Below, piece by piece: positions 42,801 to 56,305 of a stretch of DNA of 64,000 nt. A program made the translations under genes and the position numbers. The stretch lies in contig OX463781.1 of assembly GCA_949825025.1 (NCBI GenBank), positions 34,675,537 to 34,739,536 of the forward strand, in the 5' to 3' direction. The notes below the pieces were generated by a model. The model ran no database searches and was not told the origin of the DNA. It worked only from the letters and a program-made list of their open reading frames with translations. The DNA comes from Siphlonurus alternatus (lineage: Eukaryota > Arthropoda > Insecta > Ephemeroptera > Siphlonuridae). Within the stretch, counting starts at the first letter, position 1, and each line of letters starts with the position of its first letter.

Positions 42801-45800
42801 TCCTTTACTATTAGCAAAAATTGTTTTGGATTTAAAAAGAGAGTCATCATCAATATTTTTTATACAGCAATTAAGGAAGAAAATCATAAATTTTGGCACA
42901 TTGATGATATGAATTTTTACCAGCAAAAACAGAGTTGTGTTTGCACATAAGAATATTATCCTTATTTCTTGTATTATGATTATGAAGCAAGTTATTTACT
43001 GAAAATATTATAATTCTGGATGTTTTCTTTTGAACATTGCACAGGCCATAACATCCATAATATATACAGTTAATTGGTAGTTTAAGCATTTTATTTTATT
43101 TCAAATGAGTGATGCAGCTAGGAATCTCTCTTTTTAAATCTTTACATAGTTTTCAATGCTCTTTTTTGTAAAATAAATAGTTTATAAAGTGACTTGTAAG
43201 TTGAACCATAAAAAATCAACCCATAGGCTAAATGGGAATAAACATAAGTATAATACTGCATGTATATTGACATGGAGTCATATGATACAAAGTCTCTTAT
43301 TGAGTATAATACAAAATTGGCGGAATTAAGTTTTTTACAATAACATCCATGGCACATGTCGGATCCAGTCCAAAGTATCATTAATATGTAGGCCAAGAAG
43401 TTTAATGTACTCTAATCTTTTGATAATTTATAATTTAAAGATAGTAGATATATGAAATCAATATTGGTATATATTATAAAAATATGAGATTAAAATATAT
43501 ATATATATATATAAATATATAATTAAAAAAAAATCTCAAATTCTCCACAAATCTTTATAGCGATAGCAATAACCTTACAATTCACTACGTTTACATGACG
43601 TTTTTAATACGTATCCGTTGACGACGCCTCATAAGAATAACATTATCCATCGTCAACGAATACGTGTTAAACACCATCATGTAAACGTAGTGACTGAATA
43701 CTTTATATATTAAGAAAATAATAAAAATTAAAAATCATACCGGCATGACTGAGAAGGTGGAGAGAGGCACAGCCGGGATGGTCATGTTGATCATGAAGGT
43801 TCCGTTTCCATAGCGACCGCGACCGTTGACGAGCATACTGCGTGGTTTATTGTTACCGTCGCCGTGGTGGTGTCCCACGAACTTGCTGTTGGCCGGACCA
43901 TGCAGCCAGTCCATGACGTGCACCACGTGTGCGGCCTCGTCGCGGTCGTAGAGCGCGCGGTGCGGGTCGCGGGGGTGTCGGATTATCAGCGGCCCGGACA
44001 CGCCGTCACCGCGCTGCAGCCCTGTGAGGGAATAGGGACGTGAGAGAACGTATTTATATGTCACCGAATGTGCTTTACAAGTAAACATTTAATAATTTTA
44101 TGGCATGGCGCTGCTGAAAGTATTTGAACAAGTCAGTCAATAAAAACAGTGACGAGGTTTATTAATTGTAATATATTATTATTATACCCGTGTATACTGT
44201 AACTGCATGAAAGACATTGTTGTGCGTAAAAGGTCGCCCGTTTAACAACTAGAAAAACGAATTACGAATTAAAAAGTTACGATTGCTGTCACAGTTAAAG
44301 AGAAAAATTATGAGTTTGAGAAAAAGAGACGATGATATATGATTTCAAACAAGTACTAATTAATTAATTTATTATTAATTAATTAATTTTAGTTTTGTAT
44401 CTACTTTTTTAATACTGTATGACATACACTCGCAAAACCCGCGTTATATAAACGTACCCGAGTGCGAGTGCCAGAAATGGGTTCCCGGGTTGTCGGCGGC
44501 AAACACGTATCTGAAGGAGGTACCGGGCTGCACGGGACACTGCGTCACGTGCGGTACTCCGTCCATGTGTGGCGAGCCGCGCTGGTGGTGGCCGTGCCAG
44601 TGCAGCGAGCTCGTCTCCATGGGCAGTGCGTTCTCCAGGTCCACCACCACCCGGTCACCCAGACACACCTACCGTCACGAAACATATTTAAATACATAAA
44701 ACCTTCCCGTTTATACTGCATGCAATATGTGCATGATGTAAAACAGCCGCAACATCAACACGAAATTTACGCCTGCTCCGACTTCGGAAGTTGTCACGTG
44801 GACTTTGTAAACTTAAAAGTTTGGGGATGACTAGATCTTAGATTATGATTATTCAACATTTATATTATGTTCACCAAAATAAAGCGTAGTACGCATTACA
44901 TACATTATATACTTGAAAATATGAGAAGAATTGCCATTATTAATTAAATTTATTATTTATGATATTGACATCTAATTAATGCAAATTTAATGTATTATCA
45001 ATTTATCGACAGTGATGGGGGATTAAGCCCTTTAAATTGTTATACTAGCTATAGCATACGCGGAGCTCGTATAGTATAATGTACCATGCAGCACCGACCA
45101 TCCAATCTGAGGGTTCCATCATGGTTCCTTCAGATTACCAAAAGGTAAATGACAAACACGTAATATATTTATGAGGTGAACAAGCCGAAGTTACTCACTC
45201 TTATGGTGGGTCCAGGCAACTGTCTATTGACGGTGACGATGGGTCTTGCCACACCGTCCGTCGACACACAGTCCGGTCGCAGACAGTCGGTGAGGTTGCC
45301 GGCAGTGCAGTTAAAGCACGCCTTGCCCAGACTCTGGAACCACTCGAGCTTGAAGTGGTAGGCGCAGGTCATCGGCGGTGCGCCCACCACACAATCACGA
45401 CTACATGGGTGAGAGTCCGCGCCTGTCAGACATGACGACAAAATGCACGTGGTTAACCTTAGCATTACAGCATTACCAGGGGGGTGGGGGTCAAGACGAC
45501 CCGTAACTCTTTTAAAGTAAAGTGTGCGCTAGAAAAAAAAGTTGAGTTAGTATTTTCTAAAAATAGTTCAAGTAGTCCTCCATATCAAACCAAAATTCAA
45601 AAAATTCTATCTCAAATAGGTTTGCCAGAAAAAAATTGCAAAGTCAGAGTGAACGCGTCGCTTAACATGGGGTCTTACCTGACAAAAACCCTCGAATATC
45701 TCGAAAAAATACACCGTTAGGTGGTATGAAAAAAATATAGTGATGTTCTATGACCCAAGCTTTAACCAAAAACCGATTAAAAAAAATTCTCTCGAATCCA

Positions 45801-47045
45801 TTTTTCCGTAAAAAAATCAAGAAAATCTACCATGTTAATTCCCATAAGATTTTTTATTATTTTTTTACGGAAAAATGGATTCGAGAGAAATTTTTTTAAT
45901 CGGTTTTTGGTTAAAGCTTGGGTCATAAGAACATCACTATATTTTTTTCATACCATCTAACGGTGTATTTTTTCGAAATATTCGAGGGTTTTTGTCAGGT
46001 AAGGCCCCATGTTAAGCGACGCGTTCACTCTGACTTTGCAATTTTTTTCTGGCAAACCTATTTGAGATAGAATTTTTTGAATTTTGGTTTGATATGGAGG
46101 ACTACTTGAACTATTTTTAGAAAATACTAATTTAACTTTTTTTTTCTAGCGCGCACTTTACTTTAAAGCGGGAAAAAAAGTAAAACTGCTCTAAAAAATC
46201 TGAAACCATTTATATTTCTTAGTTAGCCAAAGAGCGCCATTGTATTTCAGCAAAAAAATAGTGAGACAAAACTTTAACCTTTTTAACATTTAAATAATGA
46301 AATTTGATTATATATATTTGATAAATATTAATTGAAATATGCCTTCAACCCACCCCCTTGTTAAAGCATGTACAAAAACATCGCTTTGAATATATTATAT
46401 ATTGTTAATTTCGTTAGAAATCAATTTATGATCAATTTCAAAGTTTAGAAATATGAAGCTTATATTTTATATGCATCAATGGCACGTAAAATATTATATT
46501 CAGAAAATAGGTTTGGTTTATTTGCATTTAATGACCACAATTGTATTCAATATTGTGTTGATGTGCAGTATAATTTAAATCTTTTTATTTATGATGGTTA
46601 CGCAACTTGCATGAGTTTCAAATTACTTTGTATTTCAAACAAATTTCATCAATGTGCCAAATTTAACCACACATAGGTAATTTAAAATTTGATTCATTTG
46701 TGAAATATATTACCTAATATATATTTTTTGTAACAGTAAACTTTGGTTACAAAATTCATGAATGATCAATATAAAAAAGTGATTGTTAAAGCAAAAATTC
46801 TAAAGAAATGTCACAGGTACATTAATTTCCTTACCTGAGACTATCGTAACAAGTTGAGGAAGAACGACGATCAAAAGAAGCAGCATGTTGCCAAGGTTTT
46901 GTAAGAGAATAATTGTTTTTGTGAATGGAGCTCTTCTTCTGTATAATATGCTCATGCGAGGAATCACGCCGCGGCGGGAGCCTTGGAACACGCGTATCAA
47001 CAGGTAGCTCGTGCCAAGCACGCTGCTGTCTGCGCTCAACGTCAT
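39807..47045 (-). CDS. Laccase-type multicopper oxidase (arthropod MCO)
   Basis: Eleven minus-strand exons: 47045-46835, 45422-45199, 44668-44458, 44021-43741, 42691-42568, 42433-42219, 42097-41902, 41587-41360, 41091-40873, 40516-40341, 40061-39807. They join in phase to 2340 nt (779 aa). All four copper motifs are present: HWHGHHQ (168-174), HFWHSHSG (209-216), HPFHLHGH (571-578) and [12 protein letters not shown] (642-653), the last with the T1 Cys643 and axial Met653. A Cys-rich N-terminal region (71-145) and [10 protein letters not shown] are typical of arthropod laccases. M1, M31 or M54 could start; only M54 gives a short cleavable signal ([11 protein letters not shown]). The C-terminus is hydrophobic (TWTLLILVV), possibly a membrane or GPI signal. 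Likely oxidises phenols or metals extracellularly; substrate unknown. Confidence 0.94.
43583..43692. repeat. 110-bp hairpin MITE (CACTACGTTTACATG ends)
   Basis: Inverted ends cactacgtttacatgacg and catgtaaacgtagtg, with a second inverted pair inside (tatccgttgacga / tcgtcaacgaata). It lies in the MCO intron between exons 4 and 5. No target duplication identified with confidence. Confidence 0.7.
45512..46166. mobile_element. TTAA-flanked palindromic MITE, family A, copy 2
   Basis: 655-bp palindrome with the same ends as 1397-2050 (TTAAAGTAAAGTGTGCGC / gcgcgcactttactttaa) in MCO intron 1. The asymmetric central loop (45817-45859) is the reverse complement of the loop in copy 1, so the two copies lie in opposite orientations. 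The left arm is open for about 66 codons, ending at the TAG at 45718-45720, as in copy 1. Confidence 0.88.
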
Positions 47046-47598
47046 AGTATAACGTTAGAATAAGTACAATAAATAATAATTGTCTTCAAATTTAATTTAA
47101 CGCTCACATCTTTATACGTTGTTATGTAACAAAATATTTATCATCAGTAACAGTGCCATGAACAAGACAAAAGAATATTAACAATTTACAAGTGTCATGC
47201 AGAAGTACAATTATTGTGAAAGTACAACTACGTAATATTTATTTCAAATTATTAAAAAAAAAATTAACAGCCAAATAATAAATGAAGAAATTATCATGTG
47301 ATGATGAAATTTAAAATAAGCCAGTGGCATTTCGTGAATGTACTAAAAAATAAACATAATTAAAAATACATCACGTTTTATTAAGTAAATTTAAGATGAG
47401 TATTAAAATTTCAATTATTCACATTACCAAATCAAAAAATAAAAAATAAATAAAATGAAAGTTTAATTTATATAATTAAATATTTAATAGTCATTGAGAG
47501 GTATTTTTAGCACAACATTTGTATAAGTAATTAGAGCAGTATCGTAAAACAAATTGATACGCAAAGTAAACATAAGTATGTAGATGCGGGTCGTACCT

Positions 47599-47745
47599 GG
47601 ATCGTAGGTCGACGACGGCGAGTTGCGATCCGTCCTGACCGGGAGGTGCGAGCGGACTGGCGGTGGTGCTCAAGAGGAGGAGGTGGCGGCGACCAGTACG
47701 AACCAGCCGGAGGAATCTACCTCGGGAGGTGGCAATTCCCACACA
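47599..47745 (-). other. Possible 5' non-coding exon of the multicopper oxidase
   Basis: A GC-rich island in AT-rich DNA about 550 bp upstream of the first MCO coding exon, ending on the minus strand in ccag|gtacga, a plausible splice donor at 47598/47599. It has short open frames but none resembling a known protein. A 5' UTR exon or promoter region is the most economical reading. Confidence 0.35.
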
Positions 47746-47899
47746 GACTCCTGCAGCTACTATCTCTCCATCGCGTCATCAACCAAATAATATCACACGT
47801 CAAGGAGAACCAGATAGCGAAGGTTAAGGTTGAGGAACAATATCCGCGCGGATGTTCCGGAGTATTTGTACCATCCTTGAAGAATAATTTATAAATCGT

Positions 47900-50800
47900 T
47901 AATGTATTTTGTCATTATTTTTGTAATTATTTCAATAAGAAAGTTCCATCTCCAAACTCTTTTTCTTTAAATAAATTTCATCTCCTGAAGGCATTCACAG
48001 CGGAGGCGTTAATTGCAAATGCATGTGTTTACATTGAAATAGGGTACGTTTTAAATTAAAATGATGTTTTGAAGTTTTAAAATTCACTTAACGCTGCATG
48101 AATATTTAATAATGAATAAAAGCATACATTCCAATTTAAGTGAAATTATCATAGGATCTCAAGCAGGAAGTATAATTAATTTTAAACGTGCTATATCTGG
48201 AATATATCCCTGTATTATTTTATCCTGGCAGGAGGAGAAAGAGAGGGGGGTCATTGTTACCTTTATCCACCTATAGCTCTTTTTACCAAGCTTAAAAATA
48301 AATAAAAAAGAAATATATTATAAATCATGCATTTACATAACATTACATCATATGAAGTCAATTTTTATTTTAGTATCACATATTGTATTTTCACTAATAA
48401 TATTATGTAATATATGTGTACTTTCAAGTATAAATAATTGTATAAATAAACAGTCTTATTTAAAATATTAACATTATAATAAAAATTATGTAATATAATC
48501 TTCTGTTCTAAATCCAATGTATTTGAATTATACGTTATTGCTGTAATTATAAGTGATAATTTTTTGACAAAAAATTTATTGCTTAATGTTATGTTGCTGG
48601 TTCGTGAGATTATAGGTGTTGTAACTCACGCGCATAAACACGTAAGCGTGCTGTGTGCATGACTTAATTATGTATAACGTACGCGTATATGAAAGGTACC
48701 AAACCCCCTCAAATAATCGAAAAATGTGGGAGGTGGGAGGCATTGTGACGTCACAGAGAGAGAAGACAGGGGATTTTCCCCGTACAGATCACCAGCAAGA
48801 ACAACGACCTTTCGGCATAAAATGTACTGTGTTCCATCAAGGACAGTCTACTGCCAGTATATCCCAGTACTGCACATGTACTATACATGAGACCGCCAGA
48901 TGCAAAACCAAACATTTAGCATTTGCAATAAAGGTTATACTTTTAACGTTTGGAGATAAGAAAATAGTTCTTATATACGTACAGTTCAACAAATATAAGA
49001 TTGCCACCGGCATATAGCTAGAAGTGTAAGGATTTTAGCTGAACTTTGAAAATGAAAAATCTATGACTTTGCAGATAGTTTGAAACCCCCAAAATAAATC
49101 TCTTTGCAAAGTTTCAGGTTCAAAGCTGAACTGCTAAGTTTTGAAACCTTGCACTTCCGGCTTCTTCTAGTGGTAATCTTACATTTGTTGAAATGTGTAT
49201 ATCAGAGGTTATAATGGAGTACCGACCTCAAAATTTTTTATTGCAGAAATGGGTAGAGGGTGCAAAGTTATGCTACTCTGATTTGTTTCAGATTTTTTAG
49301 GGACCGGGAAGTATTGCTAAAATGTTTTGGCGAGGTCGGGTTCGAATCCACGTCTCTTTTGGGTCCTATCTTTTATTAAGAGAGGCGGCACTTTTTCTGT
49401 ACTTTCAATAATTTTTAAAAAAATATTTGCCGGGCTCTAAAAAATCTAAAAAAAATCAGAGTAGCATAACTTTGCACCCTCTATCCATTTCTGCGATAAA
49501 AAATTTTGAGGTCGGTACTCCATTATCTACTTTTGCGTGAACTGACAGTTTCGTACAACCAAATTAAATGCAATAAAATCTCCAGATAGTGCAGATTAAT
49601 TTTACATATTATATTTGTCAGTATACCAAATGAATCTCTCTGCAAAAATGTTAAATTTGAAGTGTGAACATGAAAAAACGGAAGCATAACATTCAATATA
49701 TTCTCTTTGATTCTATTTAGTGTATACGCTCTGCCAAAAATATTTCACTTCTATTGTCGGGAATACCAAACTAATTTAACTGTGATACTGTATAATATGA
49801 CTTTAATATATGAAGAAAGGTGGTGAGAGAATTCAAGGAAAAACAAACTCGTCTGGTTTAACCACAAATGAAAAAAAAAAAAAATAAATAAATAATGCCA
49901 AAAAAGGCTTAATTATTGAGGAAAGTTTCTTAAAAAAACAAAGTGCAAGAAAATTTTGTATGATGGTATCCCTATACGTTATAAATATAACTGGTATTGT
50001 ATATTATTACATGTATAGTTATGCCAGAGAATTAAGAATTGTACCTATATATTCTCTAGTTATGCGTTAATTATATCTACATAAGAGATAATACAGCATG
50101 TTTATTTATAATTTATACTCATGAATTATCTTCCAGAATCTGCTACCTTAATTCAATCTTGTTTCAAAAACCATAAGGTATTTTATCATTACTAATGCAA
50201 GTAATGCATTCTTGGAGAAATTTTAAAATTGATGTAATCATAACATATATACAAAATCTAAAGATTTGACATCCTTTGCGCTATTGTTTATTGCTTGAAC
50301 CTACTAATCATTAATCATTAAATTAATTATGAATTTAATCAACGCGAATATTGCGCATGCAAGTACAATTCTGAGAAGAAACATTATTGTGACAACCACA
50401 TCATGAAATAATTTATTTTTTAAAGTTGCTCTACTTTTATCCATCAAGTTCGTAGAACTGCTTTACAATATACCAGTACTGATAGAGTGATGATTTGAAT
50501 TTACGTACATAGCCCTCATGTGACATAACATTATTATGTAATTTAAATGTGTTCGTAATCACACCATCATAATCAAATAAAAAAGAATTGTATGCACAGT
50601 AGCAAACGTGTGATACATTTTACTACAACCATCATCATATAATTATATTATATAAAATATAATATTGTGGTTGAGAAATTTCACGGAGAATTAAATTTCA
50701 TTACATTAAAAATAATAATTTTTATATCCGCTGTTATATACACGGATGAAACGAATTGCAATTCATTTTGCTAATATTTTGATAAAAAAAAAAGTGAGCG

Positions 50801-52385
50801 CCATAACTTGACTGCTGGGTGTAACTGAAAATTTATTTACATTGGCTAAAACTTTACAGAATATTTGGCCCAATAAGCAGCTATTAATTTTATTATCAAA
50901 GGTAGAATAGAATTTATTTTACTCTCAAAGGTCTATGTGTAAAAATCGATTGTCATATGGTGTCTATGCAAAAAATCTAAAAATCTAAAAAAACTTATAT
51001 AATAATACAGTATATTTTTTTTTAATATAAAAGGAAAAAGCAGCCTTGACGCACTGCTTCCGGATTATCATTCAGCTAAATAACTATATAGCTCGAAACA
51101 GATTTTAAATTTTACTTAATATTATATAGCATTGCAACTGCAGTATATATCAAGGTTTCTACCACTGCAATACTGTCAAAAGGTATACGTTTTTTTCCGT
51201 GCAGTATTTTATTTTTTTGCCAGCGCGCATCACTCAATAATTCCATTGTTATACTACTGGAACTAAATTTGCAAGTCACTTAAAAATAATGTTGGGTGCT
51301 CCTCAACTCACAGCCAACAGCTTCCGCCTCAGTTGGACCACATAGGAGCAAATTACATGTTGCAAAAATTATGTCATCACATTTTTTCACGCAATTTAAT
51401 TTTAATTATTTGTTAGCATGCATAATAACTATAATTAAACAGCACTTGAAGAAAAATAGGACAAAATACTTCTACTGTTCAACACCTATTTGGTCATACA
51501 GTTATTAAAATTTAAAATTTTGTATAAAAAATATACACAAATATAATTATGACACTATGTCAAGATATACAAAATTGAATACAAAATAGCACAGTAAGTT
51601 TTATTGATGTCATCTTAGAATGTATTTTGCATACCTTAAAAAAACATCCAATTGTTAGATTGTTAGTATTAGTGCAATGAGGACAACTTCTGTTAAAATT
51701 TCTTGCAATAATTTTAAATACTTTCAGAGATGACGACAAATAAAATTATACTGCATGATTAGATTGAATTGAGGTTCCGAGCAGAAATTTGTCGAAATTT
51801 ACCCATTCATATCGCACAGATGTTAATTTTAAAATGACTAAATATTGTAAGTATAACTCGGTATGCATACAACACGATTTTTTTCCTTGCTATGATGTTT
51901 GTGGGTGTTGTCACGGAGTTTAGAGAGCCGTGGTGAACTTTAATTTTATTTGCATGCAATTGACTATTCTTTTTAAAAACTCCAATAATATTAATAGTCT
52001 TTTGAAACTGCAGCGCTAACGTGCAAATAGGACAGTATGTACAGGGGCATTAAGTTCGTGCAGAGTCTATAGAGATGTACATATATAATTTTAATCTTAA
52101 TAAATAAAGGCAAAATACTATGAATTGTGTTATAATCATAATTATATAGAAACAGTGGCTGAAGATTCTATTTTTCATTCATAAAATTCTATAATGAAAA
52201 AAAAAAAAAAAAAAAAAAATAATCTGCACGATTTTTTATTTATTTATTGAACACCGCAGAATTGCATTGTACGTGTCTACGTTATAGTTTGGTAACTATA
52301 ATATAAATATTAGATAACGTTTAATTTTTATACTATATGAAGAATTTAAGTTTATTTTTAAAAGGGATTTTCCAACATGAGATCA
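47900..52385. other. Gene-poor AT-rich intergenic DNA
   Basis: No conserved protein, RNA gene or exon-like stretch was recognised in about 4.5 kb, apart from the foldback at 49211-49528. A short motif at 48889-48908 (gagaccgccagatgcaaaac) nearly matches one at 31166-31187 in mucolipin intron 12, hinting at a dispersed repeat. Confidence 0.5.
49211..49528. repeat. Foldback with a Pol III B-box-like loop
   Basis: Arms ataatggagtaccgacctca and tgaggtcggtactccattat, with inner matches (gtgcaaagttatgctactct), enclose about 318 bp. The loop contains ggttcgaatcc (49339-49349), a perfect match to the tRNA B-box consensus, but no tRNA fold and no clear A-box. A decayed relative of the right half is at 62870-62970. 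Confidence 0.7.
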
Positions 52386-52394
52386 GACATTGAA

Positions 52395-52535
52395 GATTGT
52401 AGGAAAACTCGGTGCAGGAAAACTCGGTGCAGGAAAACTCGGTGCAATTTCAACAAGCTAGGAAAACTCGGTGCACGGTAAACTCGGAGCACGGAAAACT
52501 GGGAGCACCGCTAGGAAAACTCGGAGCATCGCATA
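52395..52535 (+). repeat. Left tandem-repeat inverted end of the outer Foldback-like element
   Basis: Four or more copies of ggaaaactcggtgca/agca with spacers; the mirror image of 56306-56448. Confidence 0.88.
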
Positions 52536-54026
52536 TATTATAAAATATCGTATATATTATATATAACCAGCTATATTGTCGCCTCCAAACACAAAAGTTA
52601 CAGGGGACTTAATTAAATACTATGAGGAGCATCACTATATCGTAATTTATCCTTAATAATTGTTCTCTAGGGCTTATAAATATTTATAATTTGTGTATTT
52701 GCCATGATAATTTTTTAAGAATTGTAATTATTTTTTGATGGTAAAAAATTATAAAATTTAGATCAGAACATAGATAACAAAATGACTGTTCACTTTCTGA
52801 AGTAAAGAAAGTAATTATTTAGTCCAGTTTTTGAGATGGTAATTTTTTTAGTTGAAAAAGATGCTGATTTGACTTAATTTGAAAATGGCCGCCAGATTTC
52901 CAATGATATGCTTATTATTTATATCCTGAATATCTCAAAAACTAGATTGACTTTTGCTTCATTTTTTTTTTCTTTTTGCTGAATATTTATGTTATAATGT
53001 AAGGAAGGTTTACTATAATTTTCAGAGTGATTCACCATCTCCTAAAATTAGTGAGAATAACCCTTTTAAAACAACATACAGTTGAAATTTTTTACTATAT
53101 ATTATATATATGTAATGTATCTCTTGAAACTTTACTTGATACCTTTCTATTTTATATTTATTTATTATATATATATTTTTATTTTTTTTTTAATTTTTTT
53201 TATATATAAAGCTGTGCATGCAATGAAGTAGAATAGTTGCATCTGTGATTATATTACAATTCTTATTCTTACCAATTCTTATTAAACTTTAACATAATAT
53301 TTTGCTGCCTTGAGCCGTAATTCATCTATATAGATATTTTATTCTTTTATCTAATTTTTAATTAAAATTAAATTTGCATTGCATATAAATTTATATGTAA
53401 ATATATTAGGTTCAACAAAATGCATTTTCACATAAATTAAATACTTTTTTAAAAATGTTTACATATGATGTGCTGCTACAAATTTACTTTTAAATTCTTA
53501 ACTAAATTCATGCATACTTTTCTAAATAATAAATTTTAAAACCGGTATTGTATTATATACTAATTAACGCAATAATACGGAAAAAAAATTTCACAATAAA
53601 AGTGTTTTATCTTATATAAACATACTGTTATTTACATTGATCACATAAGCTAAAATATCACATAGGAAATAATGTTCGTCCACTTAAAAATTGATGCTTA
53701 AATTGTACAAAATAATACATAATTATCTTATTGGAATCTATATATATAATTAAATGCAAAGCTATAAATAGAAACAAAATCCACATCATAGCTGGAAATT
53801 AGGGGAGAGGGGAGGGGTCAGTACTAGGTGCCTAGTAGGAGATGTTGTGGGCCACACCCTCCACATAGTCATAGGCTGGGTGACCCTTAGCCCATGAAAG
53901 TTATTGGGCTGCGCCTCGCCCCATTGTTCAAGTGCACGTGCACTAATTACCTCTTACCTGCTACCTGTTTTTTTCAATCCAGGTAGTAAAGAAACTTGTT
54001 GAGAACGTTTGAACGCCATAAAATAA

Positions 54027-55209
54027 GATTCCCGGACAACTCGGAGCGGGGGCAACTGGGAGCCGGACGGCTCGGAGCCAAACGTGTTTGCTAGGACAAC
54101 TCGGAGCGCGGACAACTCGGAGCACGGACAACTCGGAGCACGGACAACTCGGAGCGTGGACATCCTGGAGCCATGGCAGGACAACTCGGAGCGCGGACAA
54201 CTCGGAGCACGGACAACTCGGAGCCATGGCAGGACAACTCGGAGCGCGGACAACTCGGAGCGCGGACAACTCGGAGCAACGTATAATATACATATTCGGA
54301 TCAATTTCAGCTATTTTCATCGGTATCGGGAGAACTCCCGCTCCGAGTTGTCCGGGAATCATTTTCATCATAATGTCATTATCAATATTTCTCTGCATTC
54401 TTATATGCACATAAAATATTCTATAGCAACCATTTATAATTATATTTTTCTACTTAATTTATCCACTTAATTATCCACCTCATTCGTCGTTTTAAAGTTC
54501 CTTTTGTGTATCTAATATTTGAAATTAAATAATACAAAACATTCATTGAAGACTAAGGGCTTTATTTATTTCTCATAATAATATTGAATACAATAACTTT
54601 ATACAAAAAAATATTTCAGTTCATTAGCCCAATATTAACAATAATACAAAATTACAGTTAATTAAGTTAGTTAATGAAGAAATGATTCAGAAGTCATGTA
54701 ATAAAAACATAAAAAAATCACAAAGTTTATAAACAATGGTCATCATGATGAAGGTAAGGAAACGACACCTATCTGATTGAACATTTTATCAATCCGCATT
54801 ATAAGCATAATATAAATAATATAATAATAATAATAAATTATAAATGGTTGCTATAGAATATATGAAACTTGATGTGCATATAAGAATGCAGAGAAATATT
54901 GATAATGACATTATGATGAAAATAGCTGAAATTGATCCGAATATGTATATTATACGTTGCTCCGAGTTGTCCGCGCTCCGAGTTGTCCGCGCTCCGAGTT
55001 GTCCTACCATGGCTCCGAGTTGTCCGTGCTCCGAGTTGTCCGCGCTCCGAGTTGTCCTGCCATGGCTCCAGGATATCCGCGCTCCGAGTTGTCCGAGCTC
55101 CGAGTTGTCCGCGCTCCGAGTTGTCCGCGCTCCGAGTTGTCCTAGCAAACACGTTTGGCTCCGAGCCGTCCGGCTCCCAGTTGCCCCCGCTCCGAGTTCT
55201 CCGGATACC
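54027..55209. mobile_element. Foldback/Mutator-like element with tandem-repeat ends (inner, nested)
   Basis: 1183 bp flanked by the exact 9-bp duplication ataaaataa (54018-54026 and 55210-55218). Both ends are arrays of a 16-bp unit, ggacaactcggagcgc, on the plus strand at 54032-54285 and in reverse complement at 54957-55204. The inverted repeat continues through about 140 bp of unique sequence (gtataatatacatattcgga and its mirror) up to 54445 and from 54830. The centre (about 54446-54829) is unique. End sequences gattccc and ccggatacc match the outer element's ends in form. The repeat unit differs from the outer element's mainly by gacaac for gaaaac. No coding capacity. Confidence 0.88.
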
Positions 55210-55347
55210 ATAAAATAATGTTCGGTTGAAATTATTTCAATATTATTACAATTTATTACCATTCCCTATTTTTCAGCATTGCATGTATATTATATTATAT
55301 AAAATATATATAATGATTAATCGTCATCATGTATAAAACATGATTAA

Positions 55348-55838
55348 GAGGCATTCACAAAGTCCTAAGGCCACATTTAGGGCTCGATAATTTAAGGTAG
55401 AGATAATACGGATCAGCTGGCCCAATGCTAAAAAAATCACATTCATAAAGATTATGAAAAAAATTTAAAATGTTCTCCTCTACATCCCCTATCAGTAGGT
55501 AAAATATCAGGTATACAAAAACGAGCTAGTTTTCGAGTTATTAATTTTTAAAGTTCTCTAATTTAACATGAGAAATGGAACTTCCATGTTAAATTAGTCA
55601 ACTTTAAAAATAAATAACTCGAAAACTAGCTCGTTTTTGTATACCTGATATTTTACCTACTGATAGGGGATGTAGAGGAGAACATTTTAAATTTTTTTCA
55701 TAATTTTTATGAATGGGATTTTTTTAGCATTGGGCCAGCTGATCCGTGTTATCTCTACCTTAAAGCCCGATTTTATGCATGCTTTTTAGACCCAAAATTT
55801 CTGGTCTTAAATTATCGAGCCCTAAATGTGAATGCCCC
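55348..55838. repeat. Palindromic element interrupted by a TTAA foldback
   Basis: Inverted ends gaggcattcaca...cacatttagggctcgataa (left) and ttatcgagccctaaatgtg / aatgcccc (right) surround the family B element 55392-55763. The same arrangement, a TTAA element at the centre of another inverted repeat, is seen at 25990-26820. Confidence 0.8.
55392..55763. mobile_element. TTAA-flanked foldback, family B, copy 3
   Basis: TTAAGGTAGAGATAATACGG at the left and its complement ending ctctaccttaa at the right, 372 bp. The arms share gatcagctgg, gttctcctctacatcccct and ataactcgaaaactagctcg with copy 2 at 26197. No coding frame. Confidence 0.85.
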
Positions 55839-56305
55839 GTATTTATTTTCCTTTCCCTTTAATTAAATAAAAATATATTTCTTCACATTTATGCAATATG
55901 TAATATTAGATTTTTTTTTTCAATGTGTTAATGATAATATATATAATGTCATATAACAAATAAAAATGGAAATTGATATAAGAATGTAATTGTTCTCATA
56001 AAGCTATATGGACATTATGGACAAAAAATTGCTGTACCGCTGTTCCTTCTATGAGAGCACTTAAATTTTTCCTTTATTTACAATAAATATTAATTAAATA
56101 ATGAAATTATTTGAATAATTTATAAATAGTATTATATAATTTAATATAGAATTAGTGATATTCATAGTATTTAAGCCCTCCAATATTTTTTTTGTATGAA
56201 GGCAACAAGAAAATTACATGTGTTCGATTTTTGTTATATTTTATTATTTTTATGCTAATATACATATTCCAAAATCCATATACTTGTAGTATAGGGATCT
56301 TGCAA

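Noticed and set aside
40839..45361. Plus-strand ORFs opposite the multicopper oxidase exons
   Set aside because: GC-rich shadow frames of the minus-strand exons, whose copper motifs and phases are unambiguous.
47491..47894. Coding gene in the GC-rich island upstream of the multicopper oxidase
   Set aside because: Short frames on both strands without family similarity; better explained as promoter or 5' UTR exon.
48655..49017. 120-codon plus-strand ORF
   Set aside because: No recognisable motif, no splice context, and part resembles a dispersed repeat (gagaccgcca...).
49331..49360. tRNA gene suggested by the B-box ggttcgaatcc
   Set aside because: The T-stem is mispaired, and no acceptor stem, D-arm or anticodon arm can be folded.
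53954..55262. Repetitive 'ARTTRSADNSE' and 'SELSALRVVRAPSCP' open frames on both strands
   Set aside because: Translations of the 16-bp arrays of the inner Foldback-like element; the unit is not a multiple of three, so all phases stay open.
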